The position numbers were made by a program, and so were the translations under genes. DNA of 64,000 nucleotides from NCBI GenBank assembly GCA_947179485.1, contig OX359249.1:2976001-3040000 (forward strand), in the 5' to 3' direction. This DNA comes from Allacma fusca. Taxonomy: Eukaryota > Arthropoda > Collembola > Symphypleona > Sminthuridae. Under the pieces are notes generated by a model that did no database searches, was not told where the DNA came from, and saw nothing but the letters and a program-made list of their open reading frames with translations. Below are positions 45,901 through 57,307 of the stretch, in pieces; the first letter of the stretch is position 1; every line of letters starts with the position of its first letter.

Positions 45901-47796
45901 ATGAATCCTCCAACCGTCCCGATTCATGATGGGAAACTAAAATACAAAATGATTAGCAAGAAGCATTAGCAAAGTCTTGATAAAACATAAAACCATTCAA
46001 ATCATTTCTACTCAACTGTAAAACCTTGAAATAGTTTCTGTTTTAACCTTTAGCAAATTAAGAGTAGTGCCAGGCCACTGAGAAACAGTTGCCCGTTGAA
46101 CTAAATCCACGGCTTGAATTTTGCATAAATCTGACTGAAGAAAAGTATTAAACAAGGTAGACTTTCCCACATTTGTACATCCCATTATATAGATGTCATC
46201 TGAAATCAGTTTAAAAATTAGAAGCATTAAAATAAGGGTAACATTACTTACTCTTTGCATATCACATTCCAGTTTAGCTTACCCTTATACTCCCACAAAG
46301 AATGCACGCTACTAATTAAGTCTTCGACTCCGTAGCCAGAAGAAGCACTGATTAATGCAGTATGAATGATTCTACATTTATCCAGACCCATATCTTCAGC
46401 AGCATACCGTAAGCATGTTTTAATGTGCTCTAAATAGCCTTTTGAATCCCGTGGAATCAAGTCAACCTTATTTCCCACCAAAATCACAGGTCTTTTGCTA
46501 CCTATATATCAAGAATTTTAGAGAACACAAAATTCCATGTAAATTAATTAAGTATTTACTGAAATGAGCATTTACCAATGATGTCCGCAATTCCCGGCCA
46601 AATACTACATGGGAAATCAATTAGATCCACAAGCAGGAGAACCAGCCCTCTTTTGCCTTCAATTTCTCTAAGAATTTTCGGATAAGCAGCTGGTGAGACG
46701 TTCACATTTAACGCAGCATTATGAACTTTTAGGAAAAAACAACGCTGACAAATTTCACTCCTCAAATCCCACGGCTTCATGTTTGTAAATCTTTCACTCG
46801 GTATAAACCTTCAAAAGAGTTTTAAGGCACTGTTTAATTTCACCATCAACAAGTAATTTTAGCTGAATCATAATTAACAATACATTTCATAATGCATACT
46901 GTCAACTCTGAGGATTTTTTTACGTTGGAAACTAATTATTTCTGTAATACATCAAACTGACAATACGAAAGGTGTCAACCTAATACAGTGAGTTATACGT
47001 AAGGGATTCCCTAATAAGAGCACTTGCTCTATACATGGAAAATGGCAATAGTTTTTTGACAAAGAGAAATCTTCTTTCCCTTCTTGGGGAAATTCTTCTT
47101 TGTTAATTTTTTTCTCGTTACAAGAGCTAACCATTTGAGTATCTTGTACCTTTTCGGGGTACTATATTTTGAGAGTTTATTAGTAAATTAAACTTAATTA
47201 TACCCAGGGATCCCAGTATCCTGGCACTGTAACAAGGCTCCACAACCTCCACATGGAATCTCACTAGCCGGGATGTTAGGGTTGGGGGTTCCATAGTCAT
47301 GAATCCACGTCTTGGAGTCTGCTTGTTCAGAAAATTTGGAAGGATCCACATTTTCAGAATCTTCCTTCCCAGACTGATCCTTGAGTTCCTCCTGCTTTAC
47401 TTCCAGTTCCTTGCTACCGTATTCTGTCACGATCTGGTACGGATATTGTACCATTCCATCGTATCTATTACCATCGATGTCCTCTTGAAATACGCCGCTT
47501 TCATCAGCTTCTTTGGTTTTGGCCAAGTCCAAATCCAAGTATTTTAAGGCAATGCTATTTAAAGTCTCATGCTTCTTCTTCAAATCAACTACCCTCGTTT
47601 TTTTATCCTGTGCTAGAAGGAATAGACGCTGCTTGAAGCTAGGTCTGAGAGTGTACTTCTCCAGGAAACAATTATGTAAGAGTTTTTCCACCCAATGTCC
47701 TTCCCCCTCCGTGGACTGTATCCCTTCTTTTTTAATTGATTTGGTGGATGTTGACAAGTAACGATGAAGTCTGAGTCTAGTGGAATATGTGCACAT
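42984..47796 (-). CDS. NOA1: NOA1-type mitochondrial circularly permuted GTPase (696 aa, 8 exons)
   Basis: NOA1 is a mitochondrial matrix GTPase of the YqeH/YlqF group, needed for mitoribosome assembly and respiration. Exons (minus) are 47796-47204, 46808-46576, 46501-46283, 46199-46048, 45936-45589, 45463-45239, 43392-43251 and 43162-42984. All are GT-AG, all phases close, and the total of 2091 nt is close to the roughly 698-aa human protein. The N-terminus ([16 protein letters not shown]) looks like a mitochondrial presequence. A CX2C pair at residues 182-185 and another (CQRC) at 218-221 form the zinc-binding domain. The GTPase motifs are permuted as expected: NKVD (G4, about 285), SASSGYG (G5), GCTNVGKST (G1, about 355) and DTPG (G3, about 506). 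After DTPG comes the PG-x-L-F-x-G-x-I-x-RID region (here [11 protein letters not shown]) and a C-terminal domain. Intron 6 (1846 bp) hosts nested transposons. Confidence 0.95.
43485..45201. mobile_element. PIF/Harbinger-like MITE, family H2, copy 1, in NOA1 intron 6, split by a hAT-like element
   Basis: The ends are GGGAGCGTTCACAAATGATG and its complement (...CATTTGTGAACGCTCCC), flanked by TAA at 43482-43484 and 45202-45204. The left subterminal part matches, in inverted orientation, the right part of the copy at 50690-51111, including TTTTAGGCACCCAGTCACAC. Subtracting the inner insertion leaves about 920 bp, longer than the 422-bp relative. It therefore carries about 500 bp of extra internal sequence. 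Confidence 0.85.
44371..45158. mobile_element. hAT-like non-autonomous element with GGCGATAT arms (788 bp)
   Basis: The termini are TAGTGATGGCAAAT on the left and ...ATTTTCCATCACTA on the right. The flanking 8-mers are identical (GCACCCAC at 44363-44370 and 45159-45166), a perfect hAT-type duplication. The outer 100 bp of each arm repeats GGCGATAT/ATATCGCC words. The other H2 copy (50690) has the uninterrupted GTTAGCACCCACCCACTA region in inverted orientation, confirming the insertion point. No transposase inside. Confidence 0.9.
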
Positions 47797-48883
47797 CCTG
47801 AATATAAAAATCTAAATCTTAATCACCAGAACCAACAAAGCCAAGACTCGCCGGTTGAAAAGTTTTTAAAATCAATTCATTTCTTGTCTGATAATTGTAG
47901 TCTCAAAACTCACTCTTTTTCAACTCACTCTTAAACTTTCTCACTCCAATCAATCAGTCATTGAAAGACGTAGAATGTACACGACTTATGAATGTAACTG
48001 ACTTATTCTTAAGGATTAGTCAGGAACCATGAGGAGTTAGCAGGTCGATCACTGAATATGTATGTATGTACATACGATGATACGATTCCCGTTTACTGAT
48101 TCTATTCGGGCCATGCAAATGTTTAATTTTCGCGCTCTATGTTTAAGCTAATTAAATCCATGGATTGATCGATGGTTCTGGTTCTGAAGATTTCAGATTT
48201 CAATGGGTAGCTATTTGTTAGCTTAGCAGAGCAGTTAATCACTCTTCTATATCGTTCACTTCCACATCTCTGTGTGCATTCAAATTATGCCGCGCTACGC
48301 TCGCATGAAATAGTCTTACTTTTCTACACCGTTCACTTCCTCATCGCTGTCTGCATCCTGAATAATCAAAATCAATTCCAGGATCCAGATCGTGGTGCGT
48401 GTAAACAATTTAAACTACGCGGCATAGCCCAGGTACCATAGAGTTTATGCGCTACTACTCGATTGGGCTTTCAACGTACTTCAGAAACTTCCACAGTATA
48501 ATCTCTAATAATTCCAGACCGACATCTCTCTCTGTGCTCATATCTGCAACGAATGCTGTCTGCTAAGGAATTCAATTCTATCTCCATGCATTCCAATTGC
48601 AATCTATTTACTCTTCGGAGGACTCTTCGACTGTTCACATACTTCGTCTTTCAATCTAATATGGATCTATTACTTCCTGTTCAGCAAACAACGTACACGA
48701 ATTTTTCTGCAAGTGGGGCAAAACACAATTTGTTATTTGCGAAACCCATACTTCGGAACATCGTGTTCGAACTGATGAATGGCTCCTTAGGAGCTTGCAT
48801 GTTATTGCGTGTAGTCAAGTATGAATGTTTTTGTGTAAAGGTTCGAAAACTAAGTCATCTTCATTTGCTTAATTGACAATACG
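47797..48883. other. 5' flank of NOA1, no other gene recognised
   Basis: It should include the NOA1 promoter. A 107-codon open frame (48553-48876, plus) shows no domain or start context worth noting. Confidence 0.4.
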
Positions 48884-49256
48884 TAGGTCTTCTGATCGGG
48901 ACGGGACAATTTCGAAACATAAATATTGGTCCCATATTATTTCGGGACAATTTTGGATCACTAATATTGATCCCATAATATTTCGGGGCGAAATCGGTAC
49001 AAATATTTTTGCCCCGAGTCATTGCAGGTTAGGATTGGCATAAATATTGTATTCAAAGGATTTCGGGACTTGGAGGAATTTTCTGCGGGATAAAATTTGT
49101 TATTTCAAGGATTTCGGGTTGGGACGGAATTTTCGGCTGGAGAAGTAGAAACCCAAAAACATTTTGTATAAAAAACAAAGCTGCTCCGAATACCGAAATA
49201 CCACGGGGACGATATTTGTGCCATCGAATTATCCCGTCCCGAACAGATACCCAGTA
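48884..49256. mobile_element. hAT-like element with CGGGAC words, decayed copy
   Basis: The left end TAGGTCTTCTGATCGGGACG and right end ATCCCGTCCCGAACAGATAC are imperfect inverted repeats. Inside, TTTCGGGAC and GTCCCGAAAT variants recur throughout. The end sequence resembles the fragment ending at 60873 (complement TAGTGCTTCTGTTCGGGACG). Flanking 8-mers do not match, so the boundaries are approximate. Confidence 0.6.
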
Positions 49257-50689
49257 CCCACAAAAACACTCCAAAATGTGATTTATATGTGGCATTTTCT
49301 AGAGCTACGTCGGGGAGTAAAGTAAAAGTGAAAATTGGTGCTACCGACCAGCAAAGAATATTAATTGAGGGGAGTAACTCAATATATACTACCAAAGTTT
49401 TTTAAGGTTTCTAATGGTTAAGTTCAATGAATTCGCTTCATGAGGGACTAACTCCTAGCCACTATCAATGGGTCAAGCGTAGTGCATGTACAGGGCCTTG
49501 GTGGAAAGTTTGCCAAGAGCCCTCAACCATGATTTTTTGATCTAATGTAATGTATTGTAAACTATTTGAAATAAGTTATTTTACTCAAATGCAATCCTGT
49601 TATACTAAATTACATTGCCCTGCGAAGCGGGCTACCTTTCTAGTAGCAGAATGTGCACCACCATAAGTGGTTCCTCATTGTCAGCTTGACGCTTGACTTG
49701 TATTGCAGGATAGACCAGTTATAGACTGATGCTGAAAGACTGACTGCAACATTGAGTGACTGACTGATGACTGACTGAGACTGCGACTGATAAATCTAAC
49801 TATTGCTTATGACTTTGACTGACTTAGACTTATTTCTGGTTCAGCGGGACTGACTGAGACTGAGACAAACGCGTAAACCAATGTATGAAACAATAAAATT
49901 ATAAAGCATACATGCGGAACAAAGATCTACATTTTATTTTTCATTTCTTGCAAGGCATGTTTTTGAATGGAAAATGACTGACTTTTGTCCTTTTACGGAA
50001 TTTTTAAACGACGGCATTTACACAAATCAATTCCTACGTCTCTAATACAGCTATCACTTTACCAAATTTTTAGCGTCTTCTAACACCTTAGAACAATACA
50101 ATAAGGTTTGTACAAAAACAAGAAGTCTGATAAAAGTACAAACCAAAATAAAACTATCTTAGTTGCCCTACCTTTGTACTTTTCACCAAACTACAAAACA
50201 AATACAAAAGTACAAATTACAGCAATAGTAACATGGTACTTGAAACAATAAATACATTGAAATAAAAACTATTTCATGAGGACTGTATTGCACCACTTTT
50301 GCAGATTTTGTTTGTAATGTATAGCTCCAGGCATGTCCTTTTTATCCTTTTAACTACGTCTGCATAATTAAGGTAAAGATAAATTTATTCTCCTTAAAAT
50401 CTTGCAATAATTGTAGTTCACATGAACAACAAGTATTACAAACACGAAATGGATTCTGCATGCTTAGTTAGGCATTTTGGAAACTGCCTTCTGCGACTGT
50501 GACTTATTTCAGTGACTCTGATAATGACTGTGACTGACTGGGACTCATGGGAAACCATAAACAGACTTATGGACTGACTGACTGATCGGAAACTTAAGAC
50601 TGATTTTGACTTGGACTGAAAAAGATAGGGACTGGTGCATCCTGTTGTATTGCATGAAGTTGTTCGTATGTCCGCGGCTTGGCCAATAA
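49257..50689. other. Non-coding, with GACTGACTGA low-complexity patches
   Basis: Degenerate (GACT)n/(GACTGA)n tracts occupy about 49725-49865 and 50495-50625. No genes. Confidence 0.5.
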
Positions 50690-51111
50690 GGGAGCGTTCA
50701 CAAATGACGTCATCAAATTAGTGGGTGGGTGCTAACGGGAGATGATGATGTTGATGACGCAGTGATAGGGTGGATTTGACCAAATGATGATGTCATCAAC
50801 CAACGAATGCTACCAACGCTTTTTTTGCTTAACCGTTAACAGTTTTGGTAGTTTGATTCAACCTGCTTCGACTTGCTTACTTGCCGAAAATGCCCTAAAT
50901 GCCAGGCATTTTTAAATTAAGACATTTTCAGGGCATTTTTAGGTAGGCAGGCATAAAACCCAGGGCATTTTCAATTCTGCAGCCCTGGTGATGATGACGT
51001 CATTACATGGGGTGGGTGCGTCGTTTCATCACATGATGATGTCTGATGACAAGTGTGTGACTGGGTGCCTAAAAACCAGTATTTTGGATGACGTCATTTG
51101 TGAACGCTCCC
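50690..51111. mobile_element. PIF/Harbinger-like MITE, family H2, copy 2 (422 bp)
   Basis: The ends are GGGAGCGTTCACAAATGACG and ...GTCATTTGTGAACGCTCCC, flanked by TAA (50687-50689 and 51112-51114). Its left subterminal half holds the intact site that is split by the hAT-like element in the copy at 43485. No transposase. Confidence 0.88.
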
Positions 51112-51131
51112 TAATTTGCATTGTAACTATT

Positions 51132-51960
51132 GCAAAGAAGCTAGCCTATCCTACGTGCAGGCCTACTTGTAGGCCTATTTATAGGGTGCGAGCTATTTTC
51201 AGAAAAAATTATAGGCAAAATAGGGTGCACTGATTTTCGCAGACGAGAGCCTATAAAATAGGAAATGCACGCCTGCATACACGCGGTCATATAGGCATAT
51301 ATGTAGGCAGCACGAGAACACGCTTGTAAGAAGGCAAATATATAGGATATATACATAACTATTGTCACATTATGGAAGTCTTATCTCAATGCAAGCCAAA
51401 CCGATTTTTGAACGTTGGAATATCAGGCTACTGCAGGGACATCTGAGATTTCCCATTCAAAATCAAAATAATATACATACATAACTAATTGTAAGTACAT
51501 ATAGGTACATATATTGTATGTGATTGCTAGATGGCTTATACTTACTGTAAGGTGGAATACTCAATACAACCGATCAATACGAGGTTTTACATAATGCACG
51601 AGTAACATTAATTTTGAAGAAGTACTCACAATCAGTTTGTTTAAGAATATGATACATATGAGAGTAACAAACAATTGCAAGTCTTTGCGAATAATTGTTG
51701 CATATGAGGGATAGCCTAAATTTTGTATAAACTAATGTTCTATGTCGTAAATAAATTTGCTAAAATAAAAACAGCAAAATGTATATAATTATGAATTTCA
51801 ATAAAAATATATAATTTAATTCTACAGTATAGGATCCCATGTAGGAAGGGGTTAACACTTTCCGTTATCCTATATAGGCAGAAATGTAGGCAGCGGCAAA
51901 TGCCTACTTGTAGGCAAGGATATAGGCCCAGCAATTGCACAAATAGGGGAGAAGGAAGGC
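51132..51960. repeat. Decayed relative of hAT-like family A
   Basis: The left part (CCTATCCTACGTGCAGGCC, then CTTGTAGGCCTATTTATAGG) and the right part (TATAGGCAGAAATGTAGGCAG and so on, about 51870-51935) carry the TAGGC word in opposite orientations, as in family A. Clear ends and duplications are lost. Confidence 0.55.
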
Positions 51961-52082
51961 CCCTCCTAAACTAGATGTATAGATAAGCGTCAAAATATCC
52001 GGAGATCGCATGTATCCGGAGGTCGCCAAGTAACCAACCCACCACACAATATGTACATAACTTGCACTTACAATAATGATTT

Positions 52083-52927
52083 GGGAATTCTCAAAGTCTA
52101 CAGCTGGTAGAGAAAAAGCTACAGATTGACCTTCAAATACAATTACACGCTAGAGTTTGATGCGGGGAATCCGAATCTGAACTTACTTTTGACCTATAGG
52201 TACGCGTTTGGAAATTAAACTATGGACATGGTCAGAATTTGAAATTTCGGGAATTTTCAAAGTCTATAGCTGGTCAGGGAAAAGTCACAGAGTGACCTGA
52301 AAATACATTTACACGCTAGAGTTTGATGCGGGGAATCCGAATCTGAACTTAGTTTTGACCTATAGGTACGCGTTTGGAAATTAAACTATGGACATGGTGA
52401 GAATTTGAAATTTCGGGAATTTTCAAAGTCTATAGCTGGTCAGGGAAAAGTCACAGAGTGACCTGAAAATACATTTACACGCTAGAGTTTGATGCGGGGA
52501 ATCCGAATCTGAACTTACTTTTGACCTGTAGGTACGCGTTTGGAAATTAAACTATGGACATGGTCAGAATTTGAAATTTCGGGAATTTTCAAAGTCTATA
52601 GCTGGTTAGAGAAAAGTCACAGAGTGACCTGAAAATACATTTACACGCTAGAGTTTGATGCGGGGAATCCGAATCTGAACTTAGTTTTGACCTATAGGTA
52701 CGCGTTTGGAAATTAAACTATGGACATGGTCAGAATTGGAAATTTCGGGAATTTTCAGTCTATAGCTGGTCAGGGAAAAGTCACAGAGTGACCTGAAAAT
52801 ACATTTACACGCTAGAGTTTGATGCGGGGAATCCGAATCTGAACTTAGTTTTGACCTATGTCATCTCGTTTGGAAATTAAACTATGGGCATGGTCAGAAT
52901 TGGAAATTTCGGGAATTTTCAAAGTCT
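52083..52927. repeat. Satellite, 166-bp unit, five copies plus a partial
   Basis: GGGAATTTTCAAAGTCTATA-type unit starts are found at 52083, 52249, 52415, 52581, 52747 and 52911 (spacing 166, 166, 166, 166, 164). The unit includes GTTTGATGCGGGGAATCCGA and GGTACGCGTTTGGAAATTAA. Copies 2-5 are very similar; the first and last are diverged, typical of an array's edges. Confidence 0.95.
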
Positions 52928-53846
52928 GTTGCAAGTAGGGTATACATACCAGCCGTATATTCATAACTCGTTGATTCACTTTGTTTTCCAGGGATACTCT
53001 AGTAGCAAAAACGTGAGCGACATGTTTTTTCCCTTGCAAAAATTAGAACCCTTTTTTTAATTCGGAAAATTACTGACAAATGAATTCATTACTTACAGAT
53101 TATAGCAAATTTATTTCCAGAAAAAAATTAGTATCGTTGCTCTGCGTCATTTGGTGGAGTCGAACGTTATCCTAAATTTTGTATTCAATTCAGTTGTTTG
53201 AAAACGTCATGTATCGGCTGACTGAAAACTTGTTTTGTTGTTTGAATTTACTTCACAATTTCACGGATTTTTCAGATATCTAGGCGTTGGATACAGTATT
53301 CAAATATATTTTGAATACTTATTCGAATACAGATATTTCATTTCGATTCAAATATATTTAAAAATACCAATTCCGATAAAAATACCAACAAAAAGGAATG
53401 AAATACCGATTCCGATTTGAATGACCAGCCCTTTTTATCGCTCGCAATTAAGGGTTTACGTTTAAGGAGAAGGATTCGAAGCAATGTGCACGACAATTTT
53501 TATACACGACAATATCCACCCCCTTGTCTTAGTCAACATTTTATCAGGTGGAAATCAGGTGATGTTCTGACTACAGACAAACAGTCCTTTAGAGATTTAG
53601 GCAGCATGTATGCCTCTAAAAATCATCGATGTGTTGTTCGTTGAACATATTGAAGCTTTGAAATAACGCTTACTGAGCATTCTGTTTTCATTTACCTTCC
53701 ATTTTTTGCATAAGGAAAAAAAGCAGTACAAATAAATAAGGAGTTTATCTACGACCCATATTTGATTTAACTGCAAGAAGAAAAGAAGCGCTAGAAAAGC
53801 AATGCCACAGTCAAAGTATTAAACGTTGTATTTATATACCACACAA
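52928..53846. other. No gene recognised
   Basis: About 53280-53430 has ATTCGAATACAGATAT / ATACCAATTCCGAT words that look like half of another word-iterated element. No other structure is seen. Confidence 0.4.
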
Positions 53847-55308
53847 CAAAGGTATCCGCTAGTGCCCCTCATGGGTACAGGTTTTACCCGGGTATTTGGG
53901 TACAGGTTCAGGTACAGGTAGGTATCAGGTACATACTTCTTGTACCCATCCAATTTGGGTACAGGTCCAGGTTCAGTCGTTAGATACCTGAAAATTCAGG
54001 TTCAGGTTCAGGTATGGGTTCAGGTTCAAAACCCAATATTTTGGATATAAACCCATCAGGTACGGGTACGCACTGGGTAAATACCTGAACCTGAATGTAA
54101 AATACCTGAACTTTCAGGTACTTCACAGTGAATAATAATTTCCAAGTAACTCCTGTAAAGGTATTGTTGAGCTTTAAAAACTCCTCTGAATTTTTTACCT
54201 TGAAACATTTTGCATTAAAGTTTATACGTCAGTAATATAAGTATAACAGTATACAGTAAATATAAGCTCAGTCAGTTTTTGTCTCAAAGCTTGGCTGAAG
54301 TTAAAATCTGAGGAGTTTGAATCTAAAAAAATGTTTTCCTTTGCGAAACCAATTGCAGGGTGCAAAACAAATTCTTAATCGTCTAATTTCTCGCCATTAT
54401 TGAACGTTTAGAATATATTACACTGCATTTGTATTGTTGGATTGAACTTATTCATATCGTAGATTTTGCTATCTATTATCCTTTTCAACCTTTATGTAAT
54501 GTATACCTATTGATAATTCCAGTACGTAGTCATGCTTTCGAAGAATAAGTAATAAAAATAAATCTAATCTGATAAATAAATTTATTAAGTCAAAATGTCT
54601 TGGTCGCAGATATTTTAATGCTTTATTTCGTGCAATGTATTTGGTAATCATTTAAATTATTACAATGGAAAATACCCGGGTAGGTTCAGGTACTTTCAAA
54701 ATATACTCGGGTACAGGTACTTTTTGGGTACCGGTACTTTTTTGGGTACTTTTTGGGTACAGGTAATTTTCAGGTACAGATACTCTTGATTTAGTTTGAG
54801 TACAGGTACACGTTCAAGAGAATTGAACGCAGGTATTCAGGTACAGGTTCAAGAGAATCGAACCCAGGTATTCAGGTACAGGTACGGGTATAGGTTCAAA
54901 AAATACACGTACCCATGATTCAGGTACAGGTACAGGTTCAGGTACAACATTTTTGTACCCATGCGGGGCACTAGTGTCCGCCTATCCTACATATAGGCCT
55001 ATTTGTAGACTATTTATAGGGTGCGAAGATTTTATTAAAGAGGCTTGTAGGCAAAATAGGGGGCAAGAATATACACTTAAAACCTAGCCTATAAAATAGG
55101 TAGGCTCAGTCATCATAGAATTGTAGGCATATATGTAGGCTATTGAAGCACATCATTTTCAATTAATGGTATATGGAACTGGTAAAATGGAAATTAAAAA
55201 ATAATCCGCGACTGATAATTGCAGATTGTATACCACTGAAATAAATAGTTGCGTTTGAACACAATTCAAATTTCAAACAGGATTTGCTGAGATATGCTGT
55301 CAGTCAGC
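53847..55308. mobile_element. hAT-like family A, copy 2, interrupted near its tip and truncated on the right
   Basis: CAAAGGTATCCGC (53847-53859) is the family A left tip. The rest of the same end (GTGTCCGCCTATCCTAC) resumes at 54974 after the inserted element. It then matches copy 1 through ATAATCCGCGACTG and up to AACAGGATTTGCTGAGATAT near 55300, where similarity stops. The region equivalent to the copia insertion site is uninterrupted here (about 55160-55180). Confidence 0.75.
53860..54973. mobile_element. hAT-like non-autonomous element with GGTACAGG arms (1114 bp)
   Basis: The termini are TAGTGCCCCTCATGGGTACA and ...TGTACCCATGCGGGGCACTA. Flanks GTATCCGC (53852-53859) and GTGTCCGC (54974-54981) match at 7 of 8. 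Each arm is several hundred bases of iterated GGTACAGG, GGTTCAGG and GGGTAC words, inverted between arms around a unique AT-rich core. It landed 13 bp inside the tip of a family A element. Confidence 0.85.
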
Positions 55309-55534
55309 ACATAGATTTCCGTTGTCATAATAGTTTTATTGTTCAGCTAAGTTTGAAAATGTTTCTTTGTAGTATTTAATTTGTGAAATCTAAAGTAAGA
55401 CATCGCTTTTGACCAGCGTTGCAAAATTTGGGCACTATTTATGCATAACATTTATAGTATAATTAAAACTACTACTAAAATTATGTTGGAAACACTCTCG
55501 TACAATACACCGTACAAGCCTTTATTTTTTAGAC

Positions 55535-55692
55535 TTTGAAAATTCTAAAAATTTCAAATTCTCACCATGTCCATACTTTAATTTCCAAACGCGTACCTAT
55601 AGATCAAAAGTAAGTTCAGATTTGGGTTCCCCGCATCCAACTCTAGCGTGTAAATGTATTTTCAGGTCACTCTGTGACTTTTCCCTAACCAG
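55535..55692. repeat. Single inverted monomer of the 166-bp satellite
   Basis: The complement of this stretch matches the 52083-52927 unit (CTATAGCTGG end replaced, ACGCGTTTGGAAATTAAA and GAGTTGGATGCGGGGAACCC recognisable). It is in opposite orientation, about 2.6 kb from the array, with mobile elements between. Confidence 0.85.
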
Positions 55693-56520
55693 CTATCAGA
55701 GCTGCGCACAAGTACAAGTAGTACACGAGTATTTCAAGTCAAGTTCGCGTTCGGGTCGTGGTCAAGTAAATAAATTTAAAACCATGAACGGTTCGGGTCG
55801 TGTTCAGGTATTTCATCGACTTGACCATGATTTCTTACCTCAAGTCAAGTTCGTGGTCAAGTATAATTATTTTACTTGAACCATAGTACCTGGTCATGTT
55901 CAAGTAAATATTAAAAAGTACTTGACCACGAACTTGAGTTTTTCGTGTACAAGTTCAAGTAATTTTGTTTGTGCAATTCTTCATGGCTGAGGGAGTTTTC
56001 AATTCACTTACGATTCACTGTACTAAATGAAACTTAAAACGGCATTTAATACATCACTTTAAGCGGCATTTGTTAATTTGTTCGTGTACACAAATACAAA
56101 AGAAAGCTCAACATTCATATGGCTCCGTGGAAATTGATTTAAAAATGTTAGCACCCATGTTTATAATAGTATGTGACAACAAAACCTAAAAGGAGTTCTG
56201 TGTCCCCGAAAATGTCAACTGAGTCACCAGACCCACCCGGTACACGAAATCAGAGTAGATCTGCAGTGTACAATCGTTCTACATTCATTGAAAGGAACCA
56301 AAAATACAACTATTATTTTTAGAGGCGGTTGCTAGCAAAATGCTGGGTGAAACCTAGTGTGTTAGAAGCCCAGGTTCGCTTTCATTAGAAATATAAATTC
56401 AATAAAACTTAAGTATTTTGATGTCCAATGGATTACTTGAAAGTACTTGAAAGTTCAAGTTCATGGTCAAGTTCGGGTCATGGTCAAGTCAAGTTGAAGT
56501 TGGACCCGAAACGCGCGTAT
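55693..56520. repeat. Word-iterated element with CAAGTTCAAGT / GGTCAAGT motifs
   Basis: It begins CAGAGCTGCGCACAAGTACA, a hAT-like CAGAG tip, directly inside the satellite monomer. Both ends of the region carry TCAAGT and TTCGGGTCRTGGTCAAGT words. The right terminus complementary to the left tip is not found, so this may be two fragments. The 85-codon frame 55622-55879 is translated repeat. Confidence 0.55.
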
Positions 56521-57307
56521 AAAATCATGGTCAATGTTGGGGCACAGACTGAGTACACATTACTATACGCACAACAGTCTGGCTCAACAACAATTTCTGT
56601 TGTCTCGCGCCTCAGCCAGAGCCTCAGAAAGCTCATTGCTGAAGCTAAGCAGAGGTTTCTCCTCGCCTCATCGGCTTCGGAAAATCCACTCCAACGGCCA
56701 GCGAGAAACCATTCAACGCCTCACTTCTCATCACCAGTACGATCGAGGCTCTCACTCCGTAAGCACATAATCACTGTTTAGTGCTTTTTTTATCTGAGGC
56801 CATTTACAGGTTTTCTCTGGAAAGTGACATTTTCTCTGAACTAAGTTATTTTATTTAATTGCAGACTGACCCTGGTTCAGACCCACAGCAGTTAATTACT
56901 TATAACCCAGATTAAATCAAGTGTGCACAGTCATCTGGACTAAGTGCTATTATAGGAATTATTTATGCAATAAATAATTACTGATTGATTCACCTTCTCA
57001 CTCCAGTCATTTTAGTAGCGTACTCACATACATACCCATTGGGGCCCTTGCTTCACGCACATACATACATACTAGGTATTACTTGTGCCAGTAACTGTTG
57101 CCGTCAAGTTTGTATCTCATCTTTTTGAGAAAAGCTCAAGAAACCGAACCAGCATCACATCACAGCTCTCTCTCCTAAAATCACTAACAACGCCCAACCC
57201 GTTCTCATCCGAACATTTGGTCCTTCTCAAACCGGATTCTGATCCTGCACTTCGGCGAAAAGTGATTTTATTGTTGCAATTCATCCTCCAGCCTTTCCAA
57301 CCTAATC
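56521..57307. other. Leader and possible 5' LTR of the BEL/Pao element
   Basis: TGTTGGGGCACAGACTGAG near 56534 resembles a BEL/Pao LTR start, but the matching 3' LTR is not in the window, so the LTR cannot be delimited. No other feature. Confidence 0.3.

Noticed and set aside
52083..52927. Regularly spaced repeats considered as CRISPR-like
   Set aside because: Units are directly adjacent 166-bp satellite monomers with no variable spacers, in a eukaryotic context.
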